Positions 6,214-14,570 of a stretch of DNA of 19,807 nt are shown here, one piece after another; position 1 is the first letter of the stretch; the number at the start of each line of letters is the position of its first letter. The DNA is from a bacterium (GTDB lineage: Bacteria; Ratteibacteria; UBA8468). A program made the translations under genes and the position numbers. The notes under the pieces are model-generated. The model saw nothing but the letters and a program-made list of their open reading frames with translations. It was not told the DNA's origin and ran no database searches. Location of the stretch: the NCBI GenBank assembly GCA_030637775.1, contig DAOWFY010000120.1, positions 1 through 19,807 of the forward strand. Reading direction: 5' to 3'.

Positions 6214-7460
6214 ATTATATCAACCACATCAGAGACCGTAGGATTCTCTGGAATGTTGAGCTTATTATCACCTTTTACCAATAGAAATGCATCATCCTGG
6301 GTATGTTTTCCGGCAAAGATTCCCTTATCCGCTAATTTGTTGGCCTTGATGGCTGCCTTGAAATTAAACCCTTTATTGCCTACCAGAACTAAATCTGGCG
6401 CCTGTTCTAATAAGGGCCCAGAATAGATCTCCTCCTTTCGATAGACATTCCTGATTACCTTTTTATTATCTATTTCTAAGGAGTTAAAAAGGTCCTTCAG
6501 ATCCCTTAAAATTCTTTCTTTATCCTCTGGCTCAACAGTTCCACGGGGATATTTATCTTTTAGATTAAGGTAGATCCTTGCCGGATCCAGGGCAAAGGCT
6601 TTAGTAGAATGATCGATATCGCTCCAGGTTGGTTCGCGGACATCCTGCAGTTTTAAAAACCCCTCTCTTTTCAAGAGATAATTAATGTAGATATCCTTAT
6701 CCAACTCTTCAAAGCCATGGTCAGAGAGAATAATCAATAAATCGGCCTTATCAATCTTGCTCTTGATCTCTCCAATCACCTCATCAATCTGCCGAAAATG
6801 GCTTAGGAAATCTTGATGATAGCGGTGATTTTTATCCTCATAGGCATCCCAGAGAAAATGCATCAGACGGTCTGTACCGGTAAATACCAACATAAAGATT
6901 TTCCATGGTTCTTCCCAGAGATAACGAAAAGCTTTGATCCTTGCCTTTAAGGTCCTATCCAGATCTGCTAGGAATAGCTCTAAGGATTTATGGGCCTTGG
7001 AAGAATCTACATCTACTCGATAGTCCAATTCTTTCAGTTTAGGCAGGAGAGTTGCCGGATAGACACTTTTTTCTACCCGGGGGGAAATAAAGCCTGAGAT
7101 ATGGATCCCGTTTAATTTTTTGACCGGGTAAGTAGAGGGAACATTGATGATCACAGATTTTCCTTTAATCTTATTCCAAAAGGGGGGTCTTTTTAGGTTA
7201 TTGAAGTTGGGGAAACAGAACCGATAGGTTCCAGAAACCAGATCCGTAAAGCCAAAGATGCCATGCTCTGCCGGATTAGACCCGGTAATGAGAGAGCTCC
7301 AGGCAACGGAGGAAACCTCAGGAATTGAAGATTGCATCTTTCCGAAAAGACCTTCTTTGATAATGGAGCCTGTATTGGGCATAATGTCTTCCTCGGCTAA
7401 CCCTTTAAGTAGTCTATATGGTACTCCATCAAGCCCAATAATTACTATCCGCCTATTCAT
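6198..7460 (-). CDS. Type I phosphodiesterase / alkaline-phosphatase-superfamily protein
   Basis: This 420-residue protein belongs to the metal-dependent phosphodiesterase/nucleotide pyrophosphatase family. The metal-site aspartate is in IVIIGLDG (residue 11), the nucleophile region is VAWSSLITG with NPAEHGIFG just after, and later metal ligands are in GTDRLMHFLWD and LIILSDHGFEE. No signal peptide is visible at the chosen start. I choose the ATG at 7460, which overlaps the Wzz stop by 8 bases; the frame extends to 7514, but those codons lie inside wzz. Such proteins occur in many EPS clusters, and a role in hydrolysing or transferring a phosphate-linked glycan is plausible but unproven. The last three codons come from a Trm112 gene fragment, so the original C-terminus may have been cut. 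Confidence 0.88.
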   Translation of the reverse strand: MNRRIVIIGLDGVPYRLLKGLAEEDIMPNTGSIIKEGLFGKMQSSIPEVSSVAWSSLITGSNPAEHGIFGFTDLVSGTYRFCFPNFNNLKRPPFWNKIKGKSVIINVPSTYPVKKLNGIHISGFISPRVEKSVYPATLLPKLKELDYRVDVDSSKAHKSLELFLADLDRTLKARIKAFRYLWEEPWKIFMLVFTGTDRLMHFLWDAYEDKNHRYHQDFLSHFRQIDEVIGEIKSKIDKADLLIILSDHGFEELDKDIYINYLLKREGFLKLQDVREPTWSDIDHSTKAFALDPARIYLNLKDKYPRGTVEPEDKERILRDLKDLFNSLEIDNKKVIRNVYRKEEIYSGPLLEQAPDLVLVGNKGFNFKAAIKANKLADKGIFAGKHTQDDAFLLVKGDNKLNIPENPTVSDVVDIMKEYR

Positions 7461-8211
7461 TAAATTTGGATAGATATTCCTGGAAGAAGGCAAGGAAGAT
7501 TCCCAAGAAGCCACCGAGGATTATACTTACCGCAAGGTTAAAGGCGGGTCGGGGTTTGATTGGTCTTTCGGGAATAGTTGCCGGAAAGATAACTCTTGTC
7601 TCTCTGAAAGAAGTAATTCTTTCCTGAATTTCGTTAAACCTTATTTGGAGTTGGTTCAGGTAGAGTGAAGAGGTGAGAACTTCATTTTTATTTTTCCCGG
7701 AGCGACGGCTTAACTCAATCTGCTTCTGGATTCCTTTTACTTCTTCCTTTAATGAGCTAATTTTTTTCTCATAGAGGCTATTTTGCTCTTTAACAATTAA
7801 ATCGGTTATGGTACTGACTATCTTGACCGCCTTTTCCGGAAGAGAGGATTCTAAGGAAATGGCAACCATCGGACTATCAGGCTTAGATTCTGCTTTAATC
7901 TTTATCTCCTCCTTTTTTGGCAGGCCAAGAATTTCTTTGACCTTATTTAAGAGATAATCACTCTTGCAGAGAGAAGCGGTAGCCTCCGGGGTCATAGTGG
8001 CCCTGAGCCCCAACCGAGAACCGGCTGTAATTGAGCCAATTTCAAAGGCAGATTTAATCCGGTAAACCGGTTTTTGCAAGAAAGTAAGGAGAAGAGAAAA
8101 GAGGATGCAGGCAAGGAATGTAATGATAATTGTCCACTTTCTCTTTCCCATTACCTTTAGATAATCACTTAAATCTACTTCTTCCTTTTCATTTAATCTT
8201 TTTTCTTCCAT
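7453..8211 (-). CDS. Wzz-type polysaccharide chain-length determinant
   Basis: This 252-residue inner-membrane protein has the Wzz layout: a short cytoplasmic N-terminus, a membrane helix at about 26-46, a periplasmic region with coiled-coil character (about 140-200), a proline-rich PERPIKPRP, and a second helix at about 223-244. In Wzy-dependent pathways Wzz sets the polymer length. There is no C-terminal tyrosine-kinase domain, so this is a stand-alone Wzz. AGGAG lies 8 bases before the ATG. The gene follows the aminotransferase by 15 bases and overlaps the phosphodiesterase start. The Wzx flippase and Wzy polymerase it would work with are not in the window. Confidence 0.9.
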   Translation of the reverse strand: MEEKRLNEKEEVDLSDYLKVMGKRKWTIIITFLACILFSLLLTFLQKPVYRIKSAFEIGSITAGSRLGLRATMTPEATASLCKSDYLLNKVKEILGLPKKEEIKIKAESKPDSPMVAISLESSLPEKAVKIVSTITDLIVKEQNSLYEKKISSLKEEVKGIQKQIELSRRSGKNKNEVLTSSLYLNQLQIRFNEIQERITSFRETRVIFPATIPERPIKPRPAFNLAVSIILGGFLGIFLAFFQEYLSKFNE

Positions 8212-8226
8212 TTTTTTCTCCTATTT

Positions 8227-9387
8227 TTAACTAAAGAATTCCTTTATCTTATCTACAACCCACTCCTGCATCTTTAAGGTAATCTCAGGATAGATTGGTA
8301 AAGTTAAGGTTTCCTTAGAGGCTCTTTCCGATTCCGGGAAATCCCCTTCCTTATATCCCAGTTCCTTAAAGCACTCCTGGAGGGGTAAGGGGAGGGGGTA
8401 ATATATCGCGGTATCGATTCCATTTTTCTTTAAAAAATCCCTTAGGCTATCCCTCTCCTTTACCCGGACAATGAACTGGTTATAGATATGGTATTTTTTT
8501 ACACCCTTTTCCTTATAGATTGCTTTTGGTAAATGGATAAATTTATCTATGTAGGGGCTTGATTTATCAAGCCCGCCTAAACCACTTTCTGAGAAAAGCC
8601 TCTCATAATTCTGACAATTTTTTTGCCTTTTTTCTGTCCAATCATCAAGATATTTTAATTTTACCCTTAAAATTGCGGCCTGAAGGCTATCCAAGCGGAA
8701 GTTCCCCCCGATAGTTTTATGGTAATATTTCGGTTTTGCTCCATGGACCCTTAAAATTTTTATTCCTTCTGCCAATCCTTCCGCTTTTGTCAGAACCATT
8801 CCTCCATCACCAAATCCACCTAAATTCTTTGTCGGGAAAAAGGAAAGACATCCCATATCCCCGATAGTTCCGGCAACCTTCCCATCCTTATATTGCGCAC
8901 CAATCGCCTGGGCCGCATCCTCAACCACAGGCAAATTATATCTCTTAGAGATCTCCATAATCGGCTCCATCTCGGCTACCTGACCGAAGAGATGGACCGG
9001 CAGAATTGCTTTTGTCCTTTCATTAATCTTCTCTTCAATTAAGGATGGGTTGATGTTGAAGGTATCCTCTTCTATATCAACAAATACCGGTTTAGCAAAT
9101 AGCCGGCTAATCACCCCCGCGGTGGCAAAAAAGGAATAGGCCGAGGTTATTATTTCATCATCCGGTTTTATTCCCAGAGCCATCAGGGAGATTAAAAGGG
9201 CATCCGTCCCGGAGGAGACACCAATGCCATAATTCACTTTACAATAAGAGGCTGTCTCCTCCTCGAATTTAGCCACCTCATCTCCGAGGATGAACCGTCC
9301 ACTTTCACAGACCCTTTTTATCGCGCGATCGATCTCTTTTTCTGTTCTTTTATACTGGGCCTTTAGGTCAAGAAGGGGCACTTTCAT
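8227..9387 (-). CDS. wbpE: DegT/DnrJ/EryC1 aminotransferase, WbpE type
   Basis: This PLP-dependent sugar aminotransferase probably converts UDP-3-keto-GlcNAcA to the 3-amino sugar. The conserved start is MKVPLLDLKAQY; SSGTDAL, VVEDAAQAIGA and SFFPTKNLGGFGDGG follow, with the PLP lysine at about residue 187. I take the ATG at 9387 on family alignment. An in-frame ATG at 9423 adds 12 residues encoded by an inverted repeat. No clear ribosome site precedes 9387, so reinitiation after the upstream stop (9428) is likely. Residues around GLDKSSPY are encoded by a 9-2-9 palindrome (8555-8574) in a loop where relatives vary. The neighbouring WbpB-D and WbpI-like genes support the pathway assignment. 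Confidence 0.9.
   Translation of the reverse strand: MKVPLLDLKAQYKRTEKEIDRAIKRVCESGRFILGDEVAKFEEETASYCKVNYGIGVSSGTDALLISLMALGIKPDDEIITSAYSFFATAGVISRLFAKPVFVDIEEDTFNINPSLIEEKINERTKAILPVHLFGQVAEMEPIMEISKRYNLPVVEDAAQAIGAQYKDGKVAGTIGDMGCLSFFPTKNLGGFGDGGMVLTKAEGLAEGIKILRVHGAKPKYYHKTIGGNFRLDSLQAAILRVKLKYLDDWTEKRQKNCQNYERLFSESGLGGLDKSSPYIDKFIHLPKAIYKEKGVKKYHIYNQFIVRVKERDSLRDFLKKNGIDTAIYYPLPLPLQECFKELGYKEGDFPESERASKETLTLPIYPEITLKMQEWVVDKIKEFFS
8555..8574. repeat. 9-2-9 palindromic element inside aminotransferase gene
   Basis: A perfect palindrome has 9-base arms GGGCTTGAT and ATCAAGCCC and a 2-base centre, next to CTAC. It is translated in frame as GLDKSSPY. The two palindromes at 19645-19693 in argC have the same design (GGGnnnGAT, two bases, ATCnnnCCC), and one is read as GFDKSNPY. 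Confidence 0.85.
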
Positions 9388-9395
9388 TTTAAATG

Positions 9396-9454
9396 GGGAC
9401 ACATCCCATTTTTTTTGAAACATCCATCTATTTAAGAAAAATGGGATGTGTCCC
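9396..9454. repeat. 18-bp inverted repeat at wbpB-D/wbpE junction
   Basis: Two perfect 18-base arms (9396-9413 and 9437-9454) with core GGGACACATCCC flank a 23-base centre. The stop of the upstream gene (9430-9428) and the ATG at 9423 both fall in the loop. The arms encode the C-terminal [10 protein letters not shown] of the upstream protein and the optional N-terminal extension of the aminotransferase. Dispersed repeats with GGGACAC-type ends are common in bacterial genomes. Confidence 0.85.
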
Positions 9455-11014
9455 TAATTTATATTTTGAACCACAGATTTTACAGTTTGCGGTCTTCCCT
9501 TTAATATTTAGTCTTTCTCCACACTGGCAGACCCAGCCAACCGACTTCGCCGGAACTCCAACATAAAGTCCATAATCCGGGATATCCTTGGTTACTACCG
9601 CCCCTGCCCCCACAAATGCATATTTACCAATGGTATGACCGCAGACGATTGTGCAATTTGCCCCTAAGGTTGCCCCCTTTTTTACCAAGGTTTTCTGGTA
9701 TTGGTTGCGCCGGATGATATGAGCCCGGGGGTTAATCACATTGGTAAAAACCATACTTGGTCCACAGAAGACATTATCCTCCAGGGTAACCCCAGTATAG
9801 ACAGAAACATTGTTCTGAATCTTTACATTGTTGCCAATAATTACTTTTGGGGAAATCACGACATTGCCTCCGATATTGCAGTTTTTCCCGATTTTGCTAT
9901 TTTCCATGATATGGGAGAAATGCCAGATCTTTGTTCCCTCTCCGATCTCGCAAGGCTCCTCAATGACTGCGGTGGGATGGGTAAAGTAGCCCCTTCCTCT
10001 GTCTTCCCCTCCTTCGAGGGGAGGGGATAATGGGGAGGGTGAAATAGGTATACCACCAGCAGCCAGGGAGTTCTCTGCTGCCTCCAGAACCTTTAGCACT
10101 TTTAATCCTTCTTCTCCATCCGTTTGCGGGGTGGTTCTATTTTTTATACATTCCAGGAAACAGGAACATTCTAAACGCAGGGGTTCTTCCATTCGGAAGG
10201 GAAGTAGTTCCCCCTCTTTCTTTTTAGGGGTAGGAATACGCTGCTTCCACTCTACCCGGTGCCGGAAAATGGTAAGTTTATTTTCGGCTAAATCATCAAA
10301 AAGTACCATACCTTTATCTCCTACAACAATAAGTTTCTGCTCCTTGTAAGGGTGAAGCCAGCTGACAAAGATGTGGGCGGCTACCCCGGTTTTGAATTGG
10401 AGGTTGGTTACGGTGATATCGACAATTTCTGGATTAAGGTAGGCCGAGCCAACGGCGGTGATCCTTTCCGGTTCTTCCCCTAAAAGATATAAAATCACCG
10501 AAATATCATGCGGAGCAAATGACCAGAGGATATTCTCCTCGGTCCTGAATTTACCTAAATTAACTCTATTGGAATAGATATAACAGATCTTTCCCAATTC
10601 TCCTTTTTGGATAATCTCTTTGAGTTTAATGATTCCGGGATGATACTGCAGGAGATGCCCAACCATTAAGACAGAGGATTTCTCTTTCGCCAAATTGACC
10701 AGTCCTTCTCCTTCTCTTACCGAAAGAGAAAGAGGTTTCTCTACGAAAAGGTCCTTTCCTTTATTCAGAACCTCTTTTCCCAATCGAAAATGGGATTCAG
10801 CCGGTGTTGCCAAAACCACTCCCTTTACTGCTTTATTTTTAAGGACCTCTTCAAACGAGGCGGTAGTCTCAACCTGGGGATATTTTTCCTTAAAGGGAGC
10901 AATCTTTTCGGAATCCTTTTCGCAGATAAGTAAAAGTGCGCCGAGAGAGGCAAAATTTCTGATTAGGTTTTTGCCCCAGTAACCGGCTCCCACAACAGCA
11001 ATATTCTTATTCAT
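9428..11014 (-). CDS. Fused WbpB-type dehydrogenase and WbpD-type acetyltransferase
   Basis: This 528-residue protein joins two enzymes. Residues 1-320 are a Gfo/Idh/MocA oxidoreductase: GAGYWG at 9-14, catalytic EKP at 92-94 and HD at 169-170. It matches WbpB, which oxidises C3 of UDP-GlcNAcA. Residues 345-490 are a left-handed beta-helix acyltransferase like WbpD ([13 protein letters not shown] onward), which N-acetylates the 3-amino sugar. The C-terminus has a zinc-ribbon-like motif, CQC near 496 and CKIC near 511. The linker at 322-343 is Pro/Gly-rich and encoded by a GC-rich palindromic repeat. The aminotransferase for the step in between is the next gene. AAGGA lies 5 bases before the ATG. 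The last ten residues come from the inverted repeat at 9396-9454. Confidence 0.93.
   Translation of the reverse strand: MNKNIAVVGAGYWGKNLIRNFASLGALLLICEKDSEKIAPFKEKYPQVETTASFEEVLKNKAVKGVVLATPAESHFRLGKEVLNKGKDLFVEKPLSLSVREGEGLVNLAKEKSSVLMVGHLLQYHPGIIKLKEIIQKGELGKICYIYSNRVNLGKFRTEENILWSFAPHDISVILYLLGEEPERITAVGSAYLNPEIVDITVTNLQFKTGVAAHIFVSWLHPYKEQKLIVVGDKGMVLFDDLAENKLTIFRHRVEWKQRIPTPKKKEGELLPFRMEEPLRLECSCFLECIKNRTTPQTDGEEGLKVLKVLEAAENSLAAGGIPISPSPLSPPLEGGEDRGRGYFTHPTAVIEEPCEIGEGTKIWHFSHIMENSKIGKNCNIGGNVVISPKVIIGNNVKIQNNVSVYTGVTLEDNVFCGPSMVFTNVINPRAHIIRRNQYQKTLVKKGATLGANCTIVCGHTIGKYAFVGAGAVVTKDIPDYGLYVGVPAKSVGWVCQCGERLNIKGKTANCKICGSKYKLGTHPIFLK
9988..10045. repeat. GC-rich palindromic repeat encoding the fusion linker
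   Basis: A C-rich/G-rich segment has a perfect 7-base stem at 10005-10022 (TCCCCTC, CTTC, GAGGGGA) and further CCCTCCCC-type runs on both sides. It resembles the dispersed CCCTCTCCC-type repeats of many bacterial genomes. It is read in frame as [20 protein letters not shown], which joins the two enzyme domains. Confidence 0.7.
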
Positions 11015-11029
11015 AAAATCCTTTATTTT

Positions 11030-12148
11030 TTAGAATTTTGTCAAATGTTGAGACCTGACCCCTTTCAGGACAGAGATGATGCGGCTGGCGGCATTTCCAT
11101 CCCAGAGAGCGGGATATACTCCCTTTTTCCTCTTTCCATCCAAGATCTTCTCTGCCTCTTTAATGATTTTTACTGTGTCATTACCTACTAAAATATTTGT
11201 GCCCTCCCTCGTGGTTATTGGTCTTTCGGTGGTATCGCGCAAAGTAAGGCAGGGGATATTCAATACAGTTGTTTCCTCCTGCATCCCACCGGAGTCGGTC
11301 ATCGCAAATTTGCTGCTTATCATCAATTTGAGAAAGTCAAGATAGCCCAACGGTTCAATAAGAGAGATATTTTTGAAGAATTTATTTAATTTAAATCTCT
11401 TGATATTCCTTCTTGTTCGCGGATGAACCGGAAAGATAATGGGAATTCTTTTAGAGATTTCCTTTAGCGCCTTTAGAATCTTGAGAAAATTTTCTTTATG
11501 ATCTACATTGGAAGGTCTGTGCAGGGTCAAGAGAGCATATGCCTCTCTCCTTAAATTTAATTTCCTTAAAATTTTTGATTTTTGGCTTTTGGTTTTTAAT
11601 TTTAACAATGTATCGATCATCACATTCCCTACGAAGAAGATCTTTCCTTTTGAGATTCCTTCCTTTTTTAGATTTTTGTCGGCATCGGGAGAATGCGTGA
11701 AAAGATAATCAGATAGAGCATCGGTTAAAACCCTGTTTATCTCTTCCGGCATCCTTCTATCGTAACTGCGCAGCCCTGCCTCCACATGCGCTAACCGAAT
11801 ATGAAGCTTTGCTGCAGCCAGGGCGGCGGCCAATGTTGAATTTACATCTCCTACCACGATCACCAAATCGGGTTTCTCTCTAAAAAGCACCTTCTCAAAC
11901 TCAACCATTACTCTTGCTGTCTGCTGGCTATGGGTTCCTGAATCCACGCCTAAATATATATCAGGCTCGGGAATCTCTAGATCCTTAAAGAATATCTTTG
12001 ACATTTCATCATCGTAATGCTGACCGGTATGAACAAGTTGCCATCTTATAGAAGTTTGATGTTGCCGATTATGCTTTTTTATGGCTTGGATAATGGGCGC
12101 AATCTTCATAAAGTTTGGGCGTGCTCCCGCCACGAGAATAATCTTCAT
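11030..12148 (-). CDS. UDP-N-acetylglucosamine 2-epimerase family (WecB/WbpI type)
   Basis: This 372-residue non-hydrolysing UDP-HexNAc 2-epimerase has MKIILVAGARPNFMK at the start, HTGQHYDDEM, GDVNST, HVEAGLRSYDRRMPEEINR and TDSGGMQEET. It would convert UDP-GlcNAc to UDP-ManNAc (WecB) or, given its neighbours, UDP-2,3-diacetamido-glucuronate to the mannuronate form (WbpI). Sequence alone does not separate these. The ATG at 12148 is chosen because the canonical start lies there, AAGGGGA precedes it, and it overlaps the GalU stop (ATGA). A GTG at 12181 in the same frame would add repeat-encoded residues. The C-terminus (RSQHLTKF) is encoded by a REP-like sequence at 11036-11069, so the last eight or so residues are not native to the family. 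Confidence 0.93.
   Translation of the reverse strand: MKIILVAGARPNFMKIAPIIQAIKKHNRQHQTSIRWQLVHTGQHYDDEMSKIFFKDLEIPEPDIYLGVDSGTHSQQTARVMVEFEKVLFREKPDLVIVVGDVNSTLAAALAAAKLHIRLAHVEAGLRSYDRRMPEEINRVLTDALSDYLFTHSPDADKNLKKEGISKGKIFFVGNVMIDTLLKLKTKSQKSKILRKLNLRREAYALLTLHRPSNVDHKENFLKILKALKEISKRIPIIFPVHPRTRRNIKRFKLNKFFKNISLIEPLGYLDFLKLMISSKFAMTDSGGMQEETTVLNIPCLTLRDTTERPITTREGTNILVGNDTVKIIKEAEKILDGKRKKGVYPALWDGNAASRIISVLKGVRSQHLTKF
11036..11069. repeat. REP-like half element at end of UDP-GlcNAc 2-epimerase gene
   Basis: The segment containing GTCAAATGTTGAGACCTGAC is of a type I know from dispersed REP-like repeats near REP-associated transposases in many genomes. Only one arm is present here, with no inverted partner nearby. 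It encodes the last codons of the epimerase. Recognition rests on memory of the sequence type, not a search. Confidence 0.5.
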
Positions 12149-13041
12149 TTTGAAGTTCCCCTTCCCTTTTTCCCTCCCCACTTGTGGGAGTTTTTATTCC
12201 CCCGGGATGGGGTGGGGGTGTTTCTGCGTCCTTTAAGTAGATTTTTTAGGTATATTTTAAGGGGTTTGCCAAATTCCTTATCAAAAAGAGCCAATTCAAG
12301 AAAGGTTTTGTAATAACTCTCAAAACTGCCCACATCGTACCTTTTTTCTCCAGATTTTAGTTTCACTCCATATACAGGATGGCCCTTTCGCATCAGCAAT
12401 TTTAAAGAATCGGTTAGCCTTAATTCCTCTTTATGATATGGTTTTGTCAAATGAATCATCTCAAAGATTATCGGTTCAAAAATAAATCTTGCGGCCAAAA
12501 CCAGATTACCCGGGCTCTCGCCTATCCCTGGTTTCTCAATGATGTCGACGATCTGAAAAATTCCTCCCCTTTCATTTTTTGTTTTGACCACCCCATACTT
12601 TTCCGTTTCCGGAAGGGCTACCTCCTCAATAGCTAAGGTGGCGGCTGCCCTTTTCTTTTGATGAACCTTAATCATCCTCTCGAGAAGAGAAGGGGCGGAT
12701 AGAGAATTCTTGATTAAGGAATCGCCAAAGGCAACCAGAAATGGCTCATTTTCTACAAATGGCTCTGCCGGCAAAAGAGCTCCGGCGGTCCCCTTTTTGT
12801 CTCCTTGCCGGATATAAAATGGGGCCGGCCTGTCCTTTTCAAAATAGTCCTCAATGGCGCGCTTCATCTTTCCGGTTACAATCAAAATTTTAGAGATGTC
12901 AGCCTTTCTTATCTCCTCTAAAACATATTGAATGATTGGCTTTCTTCCCACGGGAAGCATCTCCTTCGGTTGAGATCTTGTTGCCGGAAGCAACCTTGTT
13001 CCTAAACCAGCCGCCAGAATTACCGCCTTCTCTATCTTCAT
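12145..13041 (-). CDS. galU: UTP-glucose-1-phosphate uridylyltransferase
   Basis: This makes UDP-glucose from UTP and glucose-1-phosphate for the polysaccharide. The 298-residue protein opens with KAVILAAGLGTRLLPATRSQ then PKEMLPVGRKPI, the GalU nucleotidyltransferase signature. FLVAFGDSLI carries the metal-binding aspartate, and IIEKPGIGESP and RLTDSL follow. GAGGA lies 8 bases before the ATG. The family normally ends near FGKPLKIYLKNLL; here about 25 more residues (RRNTPTPSRGNKNSHK onward) are encoded by the GC-rich repeat at 12157-12225 and are probably not functional. The stop overlaps the start of the 2-epimerase. A possible -10 box lies at 13093-13098. Confidence 0.94.
   Translation of the reverse strand: MKIEKAVILAAGLGTRLLPATRSQPKEMLPVGRKPIIQYVLEEIRKADISKILIVTGKMKRAIEDYFEKDRPAPFYIRQGDKKGTAGALLPAEPFVENEPFLVAFGDSLIKNSLSAPSLLERMIKVHQKKRAAATLAIEEVALPETEKYGVVKTKNERGGIFQIVDIIEKPGIGESPGNLVLAARFIFEPIIFEMIHLTKPYHKEELRLTDSLKLLMRKGHPVYGVKLKSGEKRYDVGSFESYYKTFLELALFDKEFGKPLKIYLKNLLKGRRNTPTPSRGNKNSHKWGGKKGRGTSK
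12157..12225. repeat. GC-rich palindromic repeat at galU 3' end
   Basis: The segment contains CTCCCCACTTGTGGGAG, a hairpin with one bulge, followed by a run with CCCCCGGGATGGGG. Its composition is unlike the AT-rich coding sequence around it. It encodes the extra C-terminal tail of GalU and carries the ribosome site of the next gene. Confidence 0.6.
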
Positions 13042-13092
13042 TTTTTTCCTCAGTTACCCTATTAAAATTAAAACTATTCTAATAAAAACACT

Positions 13093-13115
13093 ATTATAAT
13101 TAAAAATCAATGTCG
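13093..13115 (-). promoter_or_regulatory. Possible galU promoter (weak)
   Basis: TATAAT (13098-13093) lies about 55 bases before the galU ATG in an AT-rich stretch, but no good -35 box sits at the proper distance. A TGTCGACA palindrome (13111-13118) falls in the spacer region. Transcription from upstream is equally possible. Confidence 0.3.
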
Positions 13116-13176
13116 ACATCAGGAGATGTCTCCTACATCATATTATTTTCATTGTGGGGAAAGGTCTCCAGACCTT
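13110..13176. repeat. Cluster of three palindromes after DUF4143 gene
   Basis: Three close palindromes are visible: ATGTCGACAT (13110-13119), a 6-base stem AGGAGA/TCTCCT (13121-13134) and a 7-base stem AAGGTCT/AGACCTT with a 2-base centre (13161-13176). None is followed by a T run on the coding strand, so they look like repeat elements rather than terminators. The third lies inside the frameshifted 3' end of the DUF4143 gene and encodes its last residues. Confidence 0.65.
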
Positions 13177-14554
13177 ATAACCAAGAAAAATCTCCAGGGG
13201 CACAATAATCGTGTTTCCCTTTTCTACAAGGGTATCTCTACTGATTAATGTTATTTGATTGTCTTTAGAGATCTTCTCTCGAGCAGGAAAATCTTCGGCA
13301 CTAACCTTATCTTTGATACTTTACTTCAAAAAAAGAATATTTTTCTTTGGCGCGAACAACAAAATCAATCTCTCTCCTTGCTGTCATTCCATAGTAAAGT
13401 TGCGGATAATTCCTCTTTAATGTTGCTCCTACCAGCATCTCAGCAATCTTTGGCCTTAAATCCTGTTGCAAAAATGTTCGCCGTAAATAGTTGTAAGCAT
13501 CATCTAAAAAATCTTCACCCTTTGCCAGAAATGTCTGTAAAATAAATGGGTCATAGAAATAAGCCTTATGATTTTTCTTAACATTTGTTCTCTTCTCGTC
13601 TATAGAAAGGTATGGAACTTCAAAGAGAACAAACATCTTTGAGAGGATTTCCAGATAGTCCTTTGCAGTCAAGTGAGATGCTACTCCACTTTCCCTGGCA
13701 AGTTTATAGTAAGAAAACGGAGAGCCAAGATGCTGAAAAAGTCTACCAGAAATTCTTAAAGCAGTTTCTTCCGATTTGCCAACTTTGTGTAAATCCCCTT
13801 CAATCCAGCTGATGAGCATTTCATAGAGAAAGGACAGAATAAAGTCTTTATCGTAAAAGTAATTAATATTGCGCAAGAATCCTCCTGTGAGGAGATAATC
13901 CTCAAAAAATTTTTGTAGCTCTGCGAAGTGCAAACTAAAGACTTCTTGGTAACTCATCCTTTTCAACTTTGGATTGACCAAACTTAAGAATTCGGAGAAA
14001 TCTAAAGGAAGCATCGTAATGTCTGGCTGGAAAATTTCTCCCCGACGGCCGGGAAGTCTCTCGGAAGAGAACTTTATATCTAAAATATTTGAACCGGTTA
14101 AAAGTAAAGTTACGTTTTTAAGATTGCCCCTATCGGCTAAATCCTTTATTGCTCTTTGCCACTCTTTAACAAAAGAAATTTCGTCGAGAAAGATGTAAAT
14201 ATGCTTTTTCAACCGCGAAGTTACAAAATTAAGATATTCATTGAGGATCTCAAATAATTGGTTATAATCTCTAACTCGATCACAGGGGTAGAAGAATATT
14301 GTTTCCCTGGGAACATCTTTCTCAAGGAGTAAGCGACGAATGAGTAATTTCAAAAAAGTAGTTTTTCCCACCTGGCGTGGTCCTCTTAAGGTTAAAATAG
14401 CATCCTTCTGGAGAGGAAAATCAGAATAGACCTTGGGCAACCATTTAAATTTTTGACCTTCAAATTCAGTAATCTTTGTGTCTTCCTGGATAAGTTCTTG
14501 CCTTAACCACCAGGGATTATGAGATTGTAATTGAGATTTATCCATTTCATCCAT
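13138..14554 (-). pseudogene. AAA ATPase with DUF4143 domain, frameshifted near 3' end
   Basis: The main frame (14554 to 13307, 415 residues) is an AAA_14/DUF4143 ATPase: Walker A GPRQVGKTT at 58-66, Walker B IYIFLDEIS at 119-127, LLTGSNILD at 151-159, and a nuclease-like REIDFVV with FFEVKYQ at the end. It stops right after FFEVKYQR, earlier than the family normally does. One extra A in the AAA run at 13312-13314 explains this: the next frame continues DKVSAEDFPAREKISK and IIVPLEIFLGY, typical of the family tail, to a TGA at 13138. Either this is a one-base error or a natural frameshift. The final residues (YKVWRPFPTMKII) are encoded by a palindrome cluster. The gene splits the polysaccharide operon between the glycosyltransferase and galU, with no ribosome site evident. 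Confidence 0.85.
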
Positions 14555-14570
14555 TTTCTTGTTATTTATA

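Noticed and set aside
7461-7514. N-terminal extension of the phosphodiesterase to 7514
   Set aside because: It lies within wzz, and the family start MNRRIVIIGLDG with wzz coupling at 7460 fits better.
9701-10056. Open frames on both strands over the dehydrogenase-acetyltransferase fusion
   Set aside because: They overlap the fused enzyme in other frames and are kept open by the GC-rich linker repeat; no family features.
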